DNA of 59,433 bases from NCBI GenBank assembly GCA_900758165.1, contig CAAEQN010000136.1, forward strand, positions 1 through 59,433, written 5' to 3'. This stretch comes from Clostridia bacterium (GTDB lineage Bacteria > Bacillota > Clostridia > TANB77 > CAG-508). The notes beneath the pieces were generated by a model that had not been told where the DNA came from, searched no databases, and saw only the letters and a program-made list of their open reading frames with translations. The position numbers were made by a program, and so were the translations under genes. Position 1 is the stretch's first letter. Each line of letters begins with the position of its first letter. This document shows, one piece after another, positions 42,696 through 50,624 of this stretch.

Positions 42696-44504
42696 ATGAA
42701 AAATATAAGAAATAATAATGGTATTACATTAGTTACTTTAGCTATAACTATTGTTGTAATGCTAATTTTAACAGTAAGTATAACAGCTAGCATGAAGTCA
42801 ACTATAGAAATAAAAAAATATAATAGTGTTAAAGAAGATATTATTTCATTATCAGAGACAATAAAGGAATTTTATTTGGATAATGAAAAATTGCCAATAG
42901 ATAGTAGCAAAGTTTATAAGTTATCTGATTATGGCGTTCCAACTAAAGATATAAATCCAAATGATTCTAATGACTATTATAGAATTGATATAAGCAATTT
43001 TTCAGAAATTGAACTAAACAATGGTGAAAATAATAACAATGAAAACAACCAAGATACAGACGATATGTATGTTGTAAACGAAAAAAGTTTAACAGTATAT
43101 TACTTAAGAGGAGCTGTGCTAAATGGACAGAAACATTATACAATAGTAGATGATTTTTCAGGAGGAGCGTTTGCAGAAGACTATTATTCTGAAGCAAAAC
43201 TACCATTAATGTCAGTAGTAAAACTAGAAAGTAATGGAAAAAATAAGAGTCTAGCTTGCACAGGGGACACTGTAACATTAAAAATGCTTACAAATTATGA
43301 ACTAGACACAAAACCTCAAATTACAATAAATGGAGAAAGTGTAACAGCAACATGGAATGGTCTAATAGGAACAGCAACATACACAATTCCTTATAAAACA
43401 GACAATTTAAAATATGGAGACAAAGTTAAATTTAATATATCTAATTATAATTGTACTTTAATAAACAAATCTGGAGAAAGTACTGTAAAAGAAGGAGAAG
43501 AAATAACAGACGTTTCTTTTGGAAAAGGAGTTACTAGATATGCTGAAACATTAGTACAAGCCTTTAAAGCTGGGAATTTAAATATTGGAGATTATGTAGA
43601 TTATAACAAATATGTAAATGAAAGTAATACTTATACTAGTAAAGTAGATCAAAATGGATGGGCAGACCAAACATATACAGCAACACAAGAAACGAGTTGG
43701 AGAGTTTTAGGATTAAATAAAGCTAAAAATCAATTAATCTTAATATCAGGAGATCCAATAGCGAAAAACATGAACACGAGTTCGGCAAATGATTGGGATA
43801 AAAATCCATACTTATATATAAAAGGTGCTTATGGTTATTTAAATTGTATAGAAATTCTAGATGGAATATCTGGAATATATAGCACAAGTTTAGGAACAGC
43901 TAAAAGTTTAACAGCAAAAGAAATAAACAGATTATTAGGAGTAACAGTAGATAAAGAAAATAAAAAAGTATATGTAAATACAGCTCCAGATACAAATATA
44001 GACCAATGGAAAGCATTAGGAAATACATACACATATCAATCAACAGATTATACCCCAGAAAGTTATATAAATAATAAAACAACTGTAGACACAAGTAAAA
44101 CACCATCAGTAACATTAGATTCATATTATTATAGTTCGGGGAGCCTAACAATTGATGACACATTAAAAGAAATTTTGTTTAGCAAAACAACTTCAAGCGA
44201 CAAATTTTCAAAAGCTTACTGGCTAGCTTCGCCTGGTGTTGGCGCTAACGAGAGTTATGCTTCCTTCGGTCCTGGATTTGTACGTACTGGCGATGTTCGT
44301 GAGGGTGGCTACGCATTATTCGACTCAAAAGGTCGCTGGCTTACTGGTAGGTTAGGGGTCCGTCCTGTAGTTTATCTAAATTCTGAAGTCTCTGTTGATG
44401 ACTTGCAAAAAACAGAAGCAGTTACAGACACATGGAATTATGATAACTCAAATCCACATGTAGCAAATGGAACTAAAGATAATGGATTAGCAGGAATTCG
44501 ATAG
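42696..44504 (+). CDS. pilin-like surface protein with DUF6273/C-lectin-like variable C-terminus
   Basis: Exported protein of 602 residues. NNNGITLVTLAITIVVMLIL is a prepilin-like N-terminus (hydrophobic helix about 10-30), the same type as at 32796. A helical region follows, then Ig-like stretches (about 175-260), then a domain (about 295-590) ending YWLASPG and LGVRPVVYLNSEV, typical of DUF6273/formylglycine-enzyme-like folds. ATG 42696 is chosen because GGAGG (42683-42687) precedes it; ATG 42681 overlaps that site. The segment 44221-44370 is 54% G+C while the 60 bases before it are 27%. It uses CGT/CGC and other NNY codons rare elsewhere. See the variable-region entry. Confidence 0.75.
   Translation: MKNIRNNNGITLVTLAITIVVMLILTVSITASMKSTIEIKKYNSVKEDIISLSETIKEFYLDNEKLPIDSSKVYKLSDYGVPTKDINPNDSNDYYRIDISNFSEIELNNGENNNNENNQDTDDMYVVNEKSLTVYYLRGAVLNGQKHYTIVDDFSGGAFAEDYYSEAKLPLMSVVKLESNGKNKSLACTGDTVTLKMLTNYELDTKPQITINGESVTATWNGLIGTATYTIPYKTDNLKYGDKVKFNISNYNCTLINKSGESTVKEGEEITDVSFGKGVTRYAETLVQAFKAGNLNIGDYVDYNKYVNESNTYTSKVDQNGWADQTYTATQETSWRVLGLNKAKNQLILISGDPIAKNMNTSSANDWDKNPYLYIKGAYGYLNCIEILDGISGIYSTSLGTAKSLTAKEINRLLGVTVDKENKKVYVNTAPDTNIDQWKALGNTYTYQSTDYTPESYINNKTTVDTSKTPSVTLDSYYYSSGSLTIDDTLKEILFSKTTSSDKFSKAYWLASPGVGANESYASFGPGFVRTGDVREGGYALFDSKGRWLTGRLGVRPVVYLNSEVSVDDLQKTEAVTDTWNYDNSNPHVANGTKDNGLAGIR
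44221..44370 (+). other. candidate diversity-generating-retroelement variable region
   Basis: By count, 81 of 150 bases are G or C against 16 of 60 in the preceding line. In frame, runs of codons end in C or T (for example GGT-GTT-GGC-GCT-AAC and CGT-ACT-GGC-GAT-GTT-CGT). This is what results when AAY codons of a template repeat are mutated at adenines. The patch encodes the end of a C-lectin-like domain (about YWLASPG to LGVRPVV), the usual target site. No reverse transcriptase or template repeat is in the window. Confidence 0.45.
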
Positions 44505-44535
44505 TACAAAAAATAAAATAAAAAGGGAAATTTAT

Positions 44536-46176
44536 ATGTCGAAAATAAACAATTTTTTTGAGAAAATAGTAGAGAATTATAAAAACAGTTTAAAACAATA
44601 TACAGCAACAAATATAGTAATAATACTAACAACGTTATTTTTTATATTTGCCTATAACAGCTTAACAGGAACAATAATAAATAAGATATTAACAATATCA
44701 ATTATATCAGCTATAAACTTTTTTGCATGTGAAACATATCTAAAAGAATCATGGCAAAGGAAAACATCATATATAGTTGGGGTTGGAATAGCAATAGGAT
44801 TTGAAAAATTAATATATACAAGCACTACAACAGCAGTTTCAAGAATTTGCATAGGATACGTAATGATAGTATTTTTAATTGGCCTAATACAAGCAATAAA
44901 AAATACAAAAGCAGACATTGGAGAATACTCTGTAAAGGTATTAAAAAATCTCTTAAATGTAGGAATTGTTTATGCAATTTTAAACATAGGGCTTACTTTA
45001 ATTACATTAATATTTATATCACTAATATTAAGTAGTAAAGGCTTTACATTATTAGGAAGATTACAAATAGCTTTACTTGGACTTTTAGTTTTGCCAGCAA
45101 GTCTAGTAGCAATAACAGAAATAAAAGAAGATTTCTCAAAATTCATAAAAACTATTATATTATATATAATGTTGCCACTAACATTGCTTGCAACAGCGAT
45201 AATCTACATATATATGGCAAAAATATTCATATTAAAAGAAATACCAGCTAACTCAATATTTAGAATATTAACAGGATTGTTCATAGTAGCTTTTCCAGTA
45301 TGGACAATGATATATGCATTTAAGGACAAATCAAAAGTAATAGAAAAATTTTGCAAAATATTGCCAACAGCGTTTATCCCATTTTTATTTTTACAAACAT
45401 ATTCGATATGTGCTCGTATGGATGGAAATGGACTTACGCCAAGTAGATATATGGGAATAGCTTTCATAATATTTGAAGCAGTAGTGATATTCTTATCTTT
45501 ATATAAAGAGAGAAAATATCTAATACATTCTTTAACAACAGCAACAATTATAATAGCAATATCTACAATATTACCATTTGTAAATATGCAATCAGCTTCA
45601 AATATAAATCAAGCAAATAGATTAAAAAGTGCTTGGAGAGAAGGGCAGTCTTTTAGTGAGTTGTCAGAGGAAAACAAGAAATTAGCAAGAAGTGCGTATT
45701 CATATTTAGAAAAACAAGTTGATTCATATAAATATATTCCAAGTTATATAAATAAGGAAGAAATAAGAAACTACATTATAGATAATAATAATTACTATGA
45801 CAAATATAAATCAAAAAACAAATCTGTTGAATATCCAGATAAGTATATATTAGGAGAGGAAAAAGTTGTTTACGTTGAACAATACAAATATATTCAACCA
45901 TTTACTATATCAGAGTATGATAGTAGCCTTAATGATATGCAAAATCTTCAATTAACAAACTCAAAAAAGGTTGATTTAAGAGAATATATATCAAAGGTAA
46001 TAGAACAAAGAGAAAAAAGTGAAAATAATGCAAATTTGTATATAAAAGAAAATAACAAAATAAAAATAGATGAAGACAGAGATTTATATATAAATAGAAT
46101 AAATCTAACATATAAAGAATCAGAAAATATACAAATAGAATATCTAACAATAGAAGGATATATATTAATAAAATAG
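44536..46176 (+). CDS. DUF4153-like multi-pass membrane protein
   Basis: Integral membrane protein of 546 residues with about ten or eleven hydrophobic segments between 25 and 355. A mostly hydrophilic C-terminal domain follows (about 365-546), rich in Lys, Tyr and Asn, with the pattern ARSAYSYLEKQ. Size, topology and the soluble tail fit the DUF4153 family, whose function is unknown; some members sit beside histidine kinases. AAGGGAAA precedes the ATG. It follows the pilin-like gene by 31 bases and ends at a terminator. Confidence 0.65.
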   Translation: MSKINNFFEKIVENYKNSLKQYTATNIVIILTTLFFIFAYNSLTGTIINKILTISIISAINFFACETYLKESWQRKTSYIVGVGIAIGFEKLIYTSTTTAVSRICIGYVMIVFLIGLIQAIKNTKADIGEYSVKVLKNLLNVGIVYAILNIGLTLITLIFISLILSSKGFTLLGRLQIALLGLLVLPASLVAITEIKEDFSKFIKTIILYIMLPLTLLATAIIYIYMAKIFILKEIPANSIFRILTGLFIVAFPVWTMIYAFKDKSKVIEKFCKILPTAFIPFLFLQTYSICARMDGNGLTPSRYMGIAFIIFEAVVIFLSLYKERKYLIHSLTTATIIIAISTILPFVNMQSASNINQANRLKSAWREGQSFSELSEENKKLARSAYSYLEKQVDSYKYIPSYINKEEIRNYIIDNNNYYDKYKSKNKSVEYPDKYILGEEKVVYVEQYKYIQPFTISEYDSSLNDMQNLQLTNSKKVDLREYISKVIEQREKSENNANLYIKENNKIKIDEDRDLYINRINLTYKESENIQIEYLTIEGYILIK

Positions 46177-46187
46177 TAAAACAAATA

Positions 46188-46237
46188 AAAAATGTGAAGC
46201 AATTTCTCTAAAATACTAGAAAATGTTTCACATTTTT
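46188..46237. terminator. terminator between the DUF4153-like gene and tdk
   Basis: AAAAATGTGAA (46188-46198) pairs with TTCACATTTTT (46227-46237), giving A and T tracts on either exit for two convergent genes. Confidence 0.75.
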
Positions 46238-46246
46238 AAATTGTGT

Positions 46247-46786
46247 TTAGATTTCGCCGTTTATTAATTTATTATAACAATTTCTGCAAACAGGAAGATA
46301 TTGAGAATCTCCAACAACAATATCATTACTTTTTTTACCTTTAAAATAAGTAAATACCGCTTCTTCAGATTTACATACTTCACAGATAGAAGTCATAATT
46401 TCTATATTATCAGCAATACACATAAGATCACCCATTTTACCAAACACTTTTTTTTCAGAAGTTAAATTAAGACCTGCAATATAAAATTTTTTACCAGAAG
46501 AAGCCATTTTATCTATGACATGAACATCACCATTTAAAAATTGAAATTCATCAATAAAATAAGAATCAGCATCATATTTTTCTATTTCAGAAATATCTTG
46601 TATATTAATAGCTTTTATAGAATTGCCAGCTCTAGTAGATATTACATTGTCTCCAGCTCTATCATCTAATAAAGGTTTAAAGACTTTTATATCTTTTCCA
46701 GCAATTAATTGCCTTTTTAATTCGTTAAAAATTTTCTGACTTTTTCCGCATTTCATTGGTCCAGTATATACATTGATACTTCCCAT
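46247..46786 (-). CDS. tdk: thymidine kinase
   Basis: Type II thymidine kinase of 179 residues, salvaging thymidine to dTMP. P-loop GPMKCGKSQ at about 8-16, Walker B-like FIDEFQFL near 77 and a zinc site made of CEVC (near 136) and CRNC (near 168) fit the family. The P-loop Lys-Cys pair in place of the commoner Met-Ser or Met-Gly is a small variation. GGAG on the minus strand precedes the start. Divergent from the dCMP deaminase gene, which also feeds dTMP synthesis. Confidence 0.94.
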   Translation of the reverse strand: MGSINVYTGPMKCGKSQKIFNELKRQLIAGKDIKVFKPLLDDRAGDNVISTRAGNSIKAINIQDISEIEKYDADSYFIDEFQFLNGDVHVIDKMASSGKKFYIAGLNLTSEKKVFGKMGDLMCIADNIEIMTSICEVCKSEEAVFTYFKGKKSNDIVVGDSQYLPVCRNCYNKLINGEI

Positions 46787-46942
46787 ATTTATTTCTCCTT
46801 GAATATAAATTTGCCTCTAATAAATATATATTTAATTTTAAATTTAATCAAGTCTTTTTTGAAAATTTAATATAATAAATTTGGTAAAGAATAATAATCC
46901 TTTATAATTAGCCATAAATCCCATATAATAAAAAGTAGAATA

Positions 46943-46971
46943 TTGTAATATTTTATATAAAATGGTATAAT
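46943..46971 (+). promoter_or_regulatory. sigma-A promoter of the dCMP deaminase/uvrA unit
   Basis: TTGTAA (46943-46948) and TATAAT (46966-46971) are spaced by 17 bases and lie about 32 bases before the start codon. The rest of the 217-base gap is featureless A+T-rich DNA. Confidence 0.65.
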
Positions 46972-47003
46972 AAGCCAGATGAGTAGTAAAGGAGGATTAC
47001 CTT

Positions 47004-47501
47004 ATGAATAACCAAAAGAGAGAAAATTATATTAGTTGGGATGAATACTTTATGGCAATTGCAAAACTATCAGCAATGAGAAGCAAGGACCCATCTACAC
47101 AAGTTGGAGCTTGTATTGTAAGCGATGACAATAGAATTTTATCAATAGGATATAATGGGGCTCCAAATGGATTTAATGATGATGAATTTCCTTGGGGTAG
47201 AGAAGGAAAAAATTTAGAAACAAAGTATCCTTATGTATGCCATGCAGAAATGAATGCAATATTAAATTACAGAGGAAGTAGAAAGGATTTAGAAGGAGCT
47301 AAAATATATGTAGATTTATTTCCTTGCAATGAATGCGCAAAAATAATAATACAATCTGGAATAAAAGAAATAATATATTTATCAGATAAATATGCTAATT
47401 CAGACAATAATATAGCTTCTAGAAAATTATTAGATGCATGTGGTGTGGTATATAAGAAATTAGACATTGATGCAGAAGATATAATAATAAAACTAAAATA
47501 G
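47004..47501 (+). CDS. dCMP deaminase (ComEB-like)
   Basis: Zinc enzyme of 165 residues converting dCMP to dUMP. DPSTQVGACIVS near 31, the catalytic CHAEMNAIL near 78 and the zinc pair PCNEC near 110 are the signature of the deoxycytidylate deaminase branch of the cytidine deaminase superfamily. The insert with GREGKN after NGAPNGF is usual. AAGGAGG precedes the ATG. Placed divergent from tdk. Confidence 0.93.
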   Translation: MNNQKRENYISWDEYFMAIAKLSAMRSKDPSTQVGACIVSDDNRILSIGYNGAPNGFNDDEFPWGREGKNLETKYPYVCHAEMNAILNYRGSRKDLEGAKIYVDLFPCNECAKIIIQSGIKEIIYLSDKYANSDNNIASRKLLDACGVVYKKLDIDAEDIIIKLK

Positions 47502-47563
47502 ATACAAAATTAAAATGAAATTTAAAAATATTTTAGTTATAAAATTCATAAGTAGGGATAAAA

Positions 47564-50392
47564 ATGAATGATAATATTATAATTAAAGGTGCAAAAGAGC
47601 ACAATTTAAAAAATATAAATTTAACAATTCCAAGAAATAAACTTGTTGTTTTAACAGGCCTTTCAGGATCTGGAAAATCTTCACTCGCATTTGATACACT
47701 ATATGCAGAGGGACAAAGAAGGTATGTAGAGAGCTTATCTTCTTATGCTAGACAGTTTTTAGGAATGATGGAGAAACCAGAAGTTGAGTCAATAGAAGGA
47801 CTATCTCCTGCAATTTCAATAGATCAAAAAACAACATCAAGAAATCCGCGTTCAACTGTTGGAACCGTAACAGAAATATATGATTATATTCGTTTGCTAT
47901 ATGCAAGAATAGGGCAGGCGTATTGTCCTATTTGTGGTAAAAAAATCGAAAAACAAACTATAGACCAAATAGTGGATAATATATTAGAACTTGAAGAAGG
48001 GACAAGAATTCAAATTTTTGCTCCTGTTGTTCGTGGCAGAAAAGGAGAATTTGTAAAACAATTAGAAGATTATCAAAAAGCTGGATTTGTAAGAGTTAGA
48101 ATAGATGACCAAATGTATGAATTTGGTGAAGATGAAATTAATTTGGACAAAAATAAAAAACATAATGTAGATTTAGTAGTAGATAGATTAATTATAAAAC
48201 CTGACATTCGTTCTCGTTTAACAGAGTCTGTTGAAACAGCGATGCAATATGCAAATAATTTAGTAACAGTTGCCATTGTTGGCCAAGGTGAAAAAATATA
48301 TAGTCAAAACTATGCTTGTACTGACTGTGGAATAAGTTTTGAAGAACTTACTCCTAGAATGTTCTCTTTTAACAATCCTTATGGAGCTTGTCCAGAGTGT
48401 ACAGGAATTGGTTATTTAATGAGAATAGATGAAGACTTAATTATTCCAGATAAAAATAAAACTTTATATGATGGGGTAAAAGCTTTTGGTGCAAGTACAA
48501 TGAAAAAAGGCGACACAATGGCAAAGATGTATTTTGAAAGTGTTGCTAAACATTATAAAGTTAAAATAAAGGATGTTCCAATAAAGAAATTACCAAGAGA
48601 GTTTTTAAACAAGATTTTATATGGAACAGGAGACGAAGAAATAAACTTTGAATATACATCTGCTGCTGGTACAAGAAAATATACAGCACCATTTGAAGGA
48701 GTAATTCCGACACTAGAAAGAAGACATAATGAGACAAAATCAAATGGAATGAGATCTTTTTATGAGATGTATATGAGTGAGTCACCTTGTCTTGCTTGTC
48801 ATGGAGCCAGATTAAGAAAAGAGAGCTTGTCTGTAAAAGTTGGAAATAAAAATATAAATGAGCTAACAGATATGTCAATAGATAAAATAAAGGACTATCT
48901 AAACTCTTTAGAGCTATCAGAGAAAAATGCAATGATAGCAGAACAAATTATGCAAGAGTTAAATAAGAGATTACAGTTCTTAATAGATGTTGGATTAGAT
49001 TACTTAACCTTATCAAGACCAGCAGGAAGTTTGTCAGGAGGAGAAGCACAAAGAATTAGGCTTGCAACGCAAATAGGAGCAGGACTTACAGGTGTGTTAT
49101 ATATTTTAGATGAACCAAGTATTGGACTTCATCAAAGGGATAATGATAAATTAATAGCAACACTTAAAAAATTAAGAGATTTGGGAAATTCAGTTATAGT
49201 CGTAGAACACGATGAAGATACAATGTATGCAGCAGACCAGATTATAGACATAGGGCCAGGTGCAGGAGTTCACGGTGGTTATGTAATGGCACAGGGAACT
49301 GTTGAAGAGGTTAAAAATTCTCCAAACTCTATAACAGGAGATTATTTAAGTGGAAGAAAACAAATTCTAGTGCCAAAACATAGAAGAAAATCAAATGGCA
49401 AATCTATAGAAATAGTGGGAGCAGAAGAACACAACCTAAAAAATATAACAGTAAAATTTCCATTAGGTCAATTTATTTGTGTAACAGGTGTTTCAGGCTC
49501 TGGTAAGTCAACATTAGTAAATGAGATACTATATAAAACAATAGCAAGAGATTTAAATGGTTCAAATGAAAAACCAGGAAAATGTAAAGAAGTAAAAGGT
49601 TTGCAAAACATAGACAAAATAGTAAATATAGACCAATCTCCAATAGGAAAAACTCCTCGTTCAAACCCAGCAACGTATACAGGAGTATTTGATTTAATTA
49701 GAGATATATTTGCAGAAATGAATGAGTCTAAATTAAGAGGATATGATAAAGGAAGATTTAGTTTTAATGTTCCAGGCGGAAGATGCGAGGCTTGTAATGG
49801 TGATGGCGTTTTAAAAATAGAAATGCACTTTTTATCAGATATATATGTACCTTGTGAAGTTTGCCATGGAAAGAGATATAATAAAGAAACTCTAGAGATA
49901 AAATATAAAGGTAAATCTATTGCAGATGTATTAGATATGACAGTCGAAGAGGCTTTAACATTCTTTGATAAGATTCCTAGAATCAAATCTAAAATACAAA
50001 CATTATATGATGTTGGACTTGGTTATATCAAATTAGGACAACCTTCTACAACACTATCAGGTGGAGAAGCACAAAGAGTAAAACTTGCAACAGAGCTTTC
50101 TAAAAAAGCAACAGGAAAAACGCTTTATATTTTAGATGAACCTACAACAGGTCTTCATATAGCAGATGTTCATAAATTAGTAGATATACTGCAAAGACTG
50201 GTTGATGCTGGAAACTCTGTTATAGTAATTGAACACAATTTAGATTTAATAAAAACTTGTGACTATATTATAGATTTAGGACCAGAAGGGGGAGACAAAG
50301 GAGGAGAAGTCCTTTGTGTTGGATCACCAGAACAGATAGTAAAAAACGAAAGAAGTTATACAGGAAAATTTTTAAAAAAATATATTGTATAA
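47564..50392 (+). CDS. uvrA: excinuclease ABC subunit A
   Basis: Damage-recognition ATPase of nucleotide excision repair; 942 residues, full length. Walker A motifs are GLSGSGKSSL (about 32-41) and GVSGSGKSTL near 642. Both ABC signatures are present as LSGGEAQR. Zinc modules are CPICGKK near 124, CTDCGISF and CPEC near 253-282, and CEACNGDG near 743 with CEVCHGKR. The two Walker B stretches are LYILDEPSIGL and LYILDEPTTGL. No uvrB or uvrC neighbours. The start is supported by family length; the ribosome site AGTAGGGA is moderate. Confidence 0.97.
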   Translation: MNDNIIIKGAKEHNLKNINLTIPRNKLVVLTGLSGSGKSSLAFDTLYAEGQRRYVESLSSYARQFLGMMEKPEVESIEGLSPAISIDQKTTSRNPRSTVGTVTEIYDYIRLLYARIGQAYCPICGKKIEKQTIDQIVDNILELEEGTRIQIFAPVVRGRKGEFVKQLEDYQKAGFVRVRIDDQMYEFGEDEINLDKNKKHNVDLVVDRLIIKPDIRSRLTESVETAMQYANNLVTVAIVGQGEKIYSQNYACTDCGISFEELTPRMFSFNNPYGACPECTGIGYLMRIDEDLIIPDKNKTLYDGVKAFGASTMKKGDTMAKMYFESVAKHYKVKIKDVPIKKLPREFLNKILYGTGDEEINFEYTSAAGTRKYTAPFEGVIPTLERRHNETKSNGMRSFYEMYMSESPCLACHGARLRKESLSVKVGNKNINELTDMSIDKIKDYLNSLELSEKNAMIAEQIMQELNKRLQFLIDVGLDYLTLSRPAGSLSGGEAQRIRLATQIGAGLTGVLYILDEPSIGLHQRDNDKLIATLKKLRDLGNSVIVVEHDEDTMYAADQIIDIGPGAGVHGGYVMAQGTVEEVKNSPNSITGDYLSGRKQILVPKHRRKSNGKSIEIVGAEEHNLKNITVKFPLGQFICVTGVSGSGKSTLVNEILYKTIARDLNGSNEKPGKCKEVKGLQNIDKIVNIDQSPIGKTPRSNPATYTGVFDLIRDIFAEMNESKLRGYDKGRFSFNVPGGRCEACNGDGVLKIEMHFLSDIYVPCEVCHGKRYNKETLEIKYKGKSIADVLDMTVEEALTFFDKIPRIKSKIQTLYDVGLGYIKLGQPSTTLSGGEAQRVKLATELSKKATGKTLYILDEPTTGLHIADVHKLVDILQRLVDAGNSVIVIEHNLDLIKTCDYIIDLGPEGGDKGGEVLCVGSPEQIVKNERSYTGKFLKKYIV

Positions 50393-50466
50393 AAATATAT
50401 TATAATTAAAAATGGAAAAGCCTGGAAAAAACAACTTCATATAGATTATAAAAAAAGTGAATACTA

Positions 50467-50495
50467 TTGCAAAAAATGATATTTTGTGATATTAT
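50467..50495 (+). promoter_or_regulatory. promoter candidate of the Clp-M41 gene
   Basis: TTGCAA (50467-50472) and TATTAT (50490-50495) are spaced by 17 bases. Downstream, a hairpin GAGAATA/TATTCTC (about 50517-50541) and two ribosome-site-like stretches (AAAGGAGG near 50573 and GAAAGGAG near 50601) precede the start at 50625. The first might serve a 12-codon frame with an ATT start ending at 50613; nothing else is seen. Confidence 0.5.
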
Positions 50496-50624
50496 GTATA
50501 CGAAAAAGTTTTACTAGAGAATATATAATTATGTATTCTCAATTACTTTTATATTAAAATTAAAAGGAGGCAATATTTTAGCAAACCCAAATTTTATTAT
50601 GAAAGGAGCATAGTATAATAGCTT

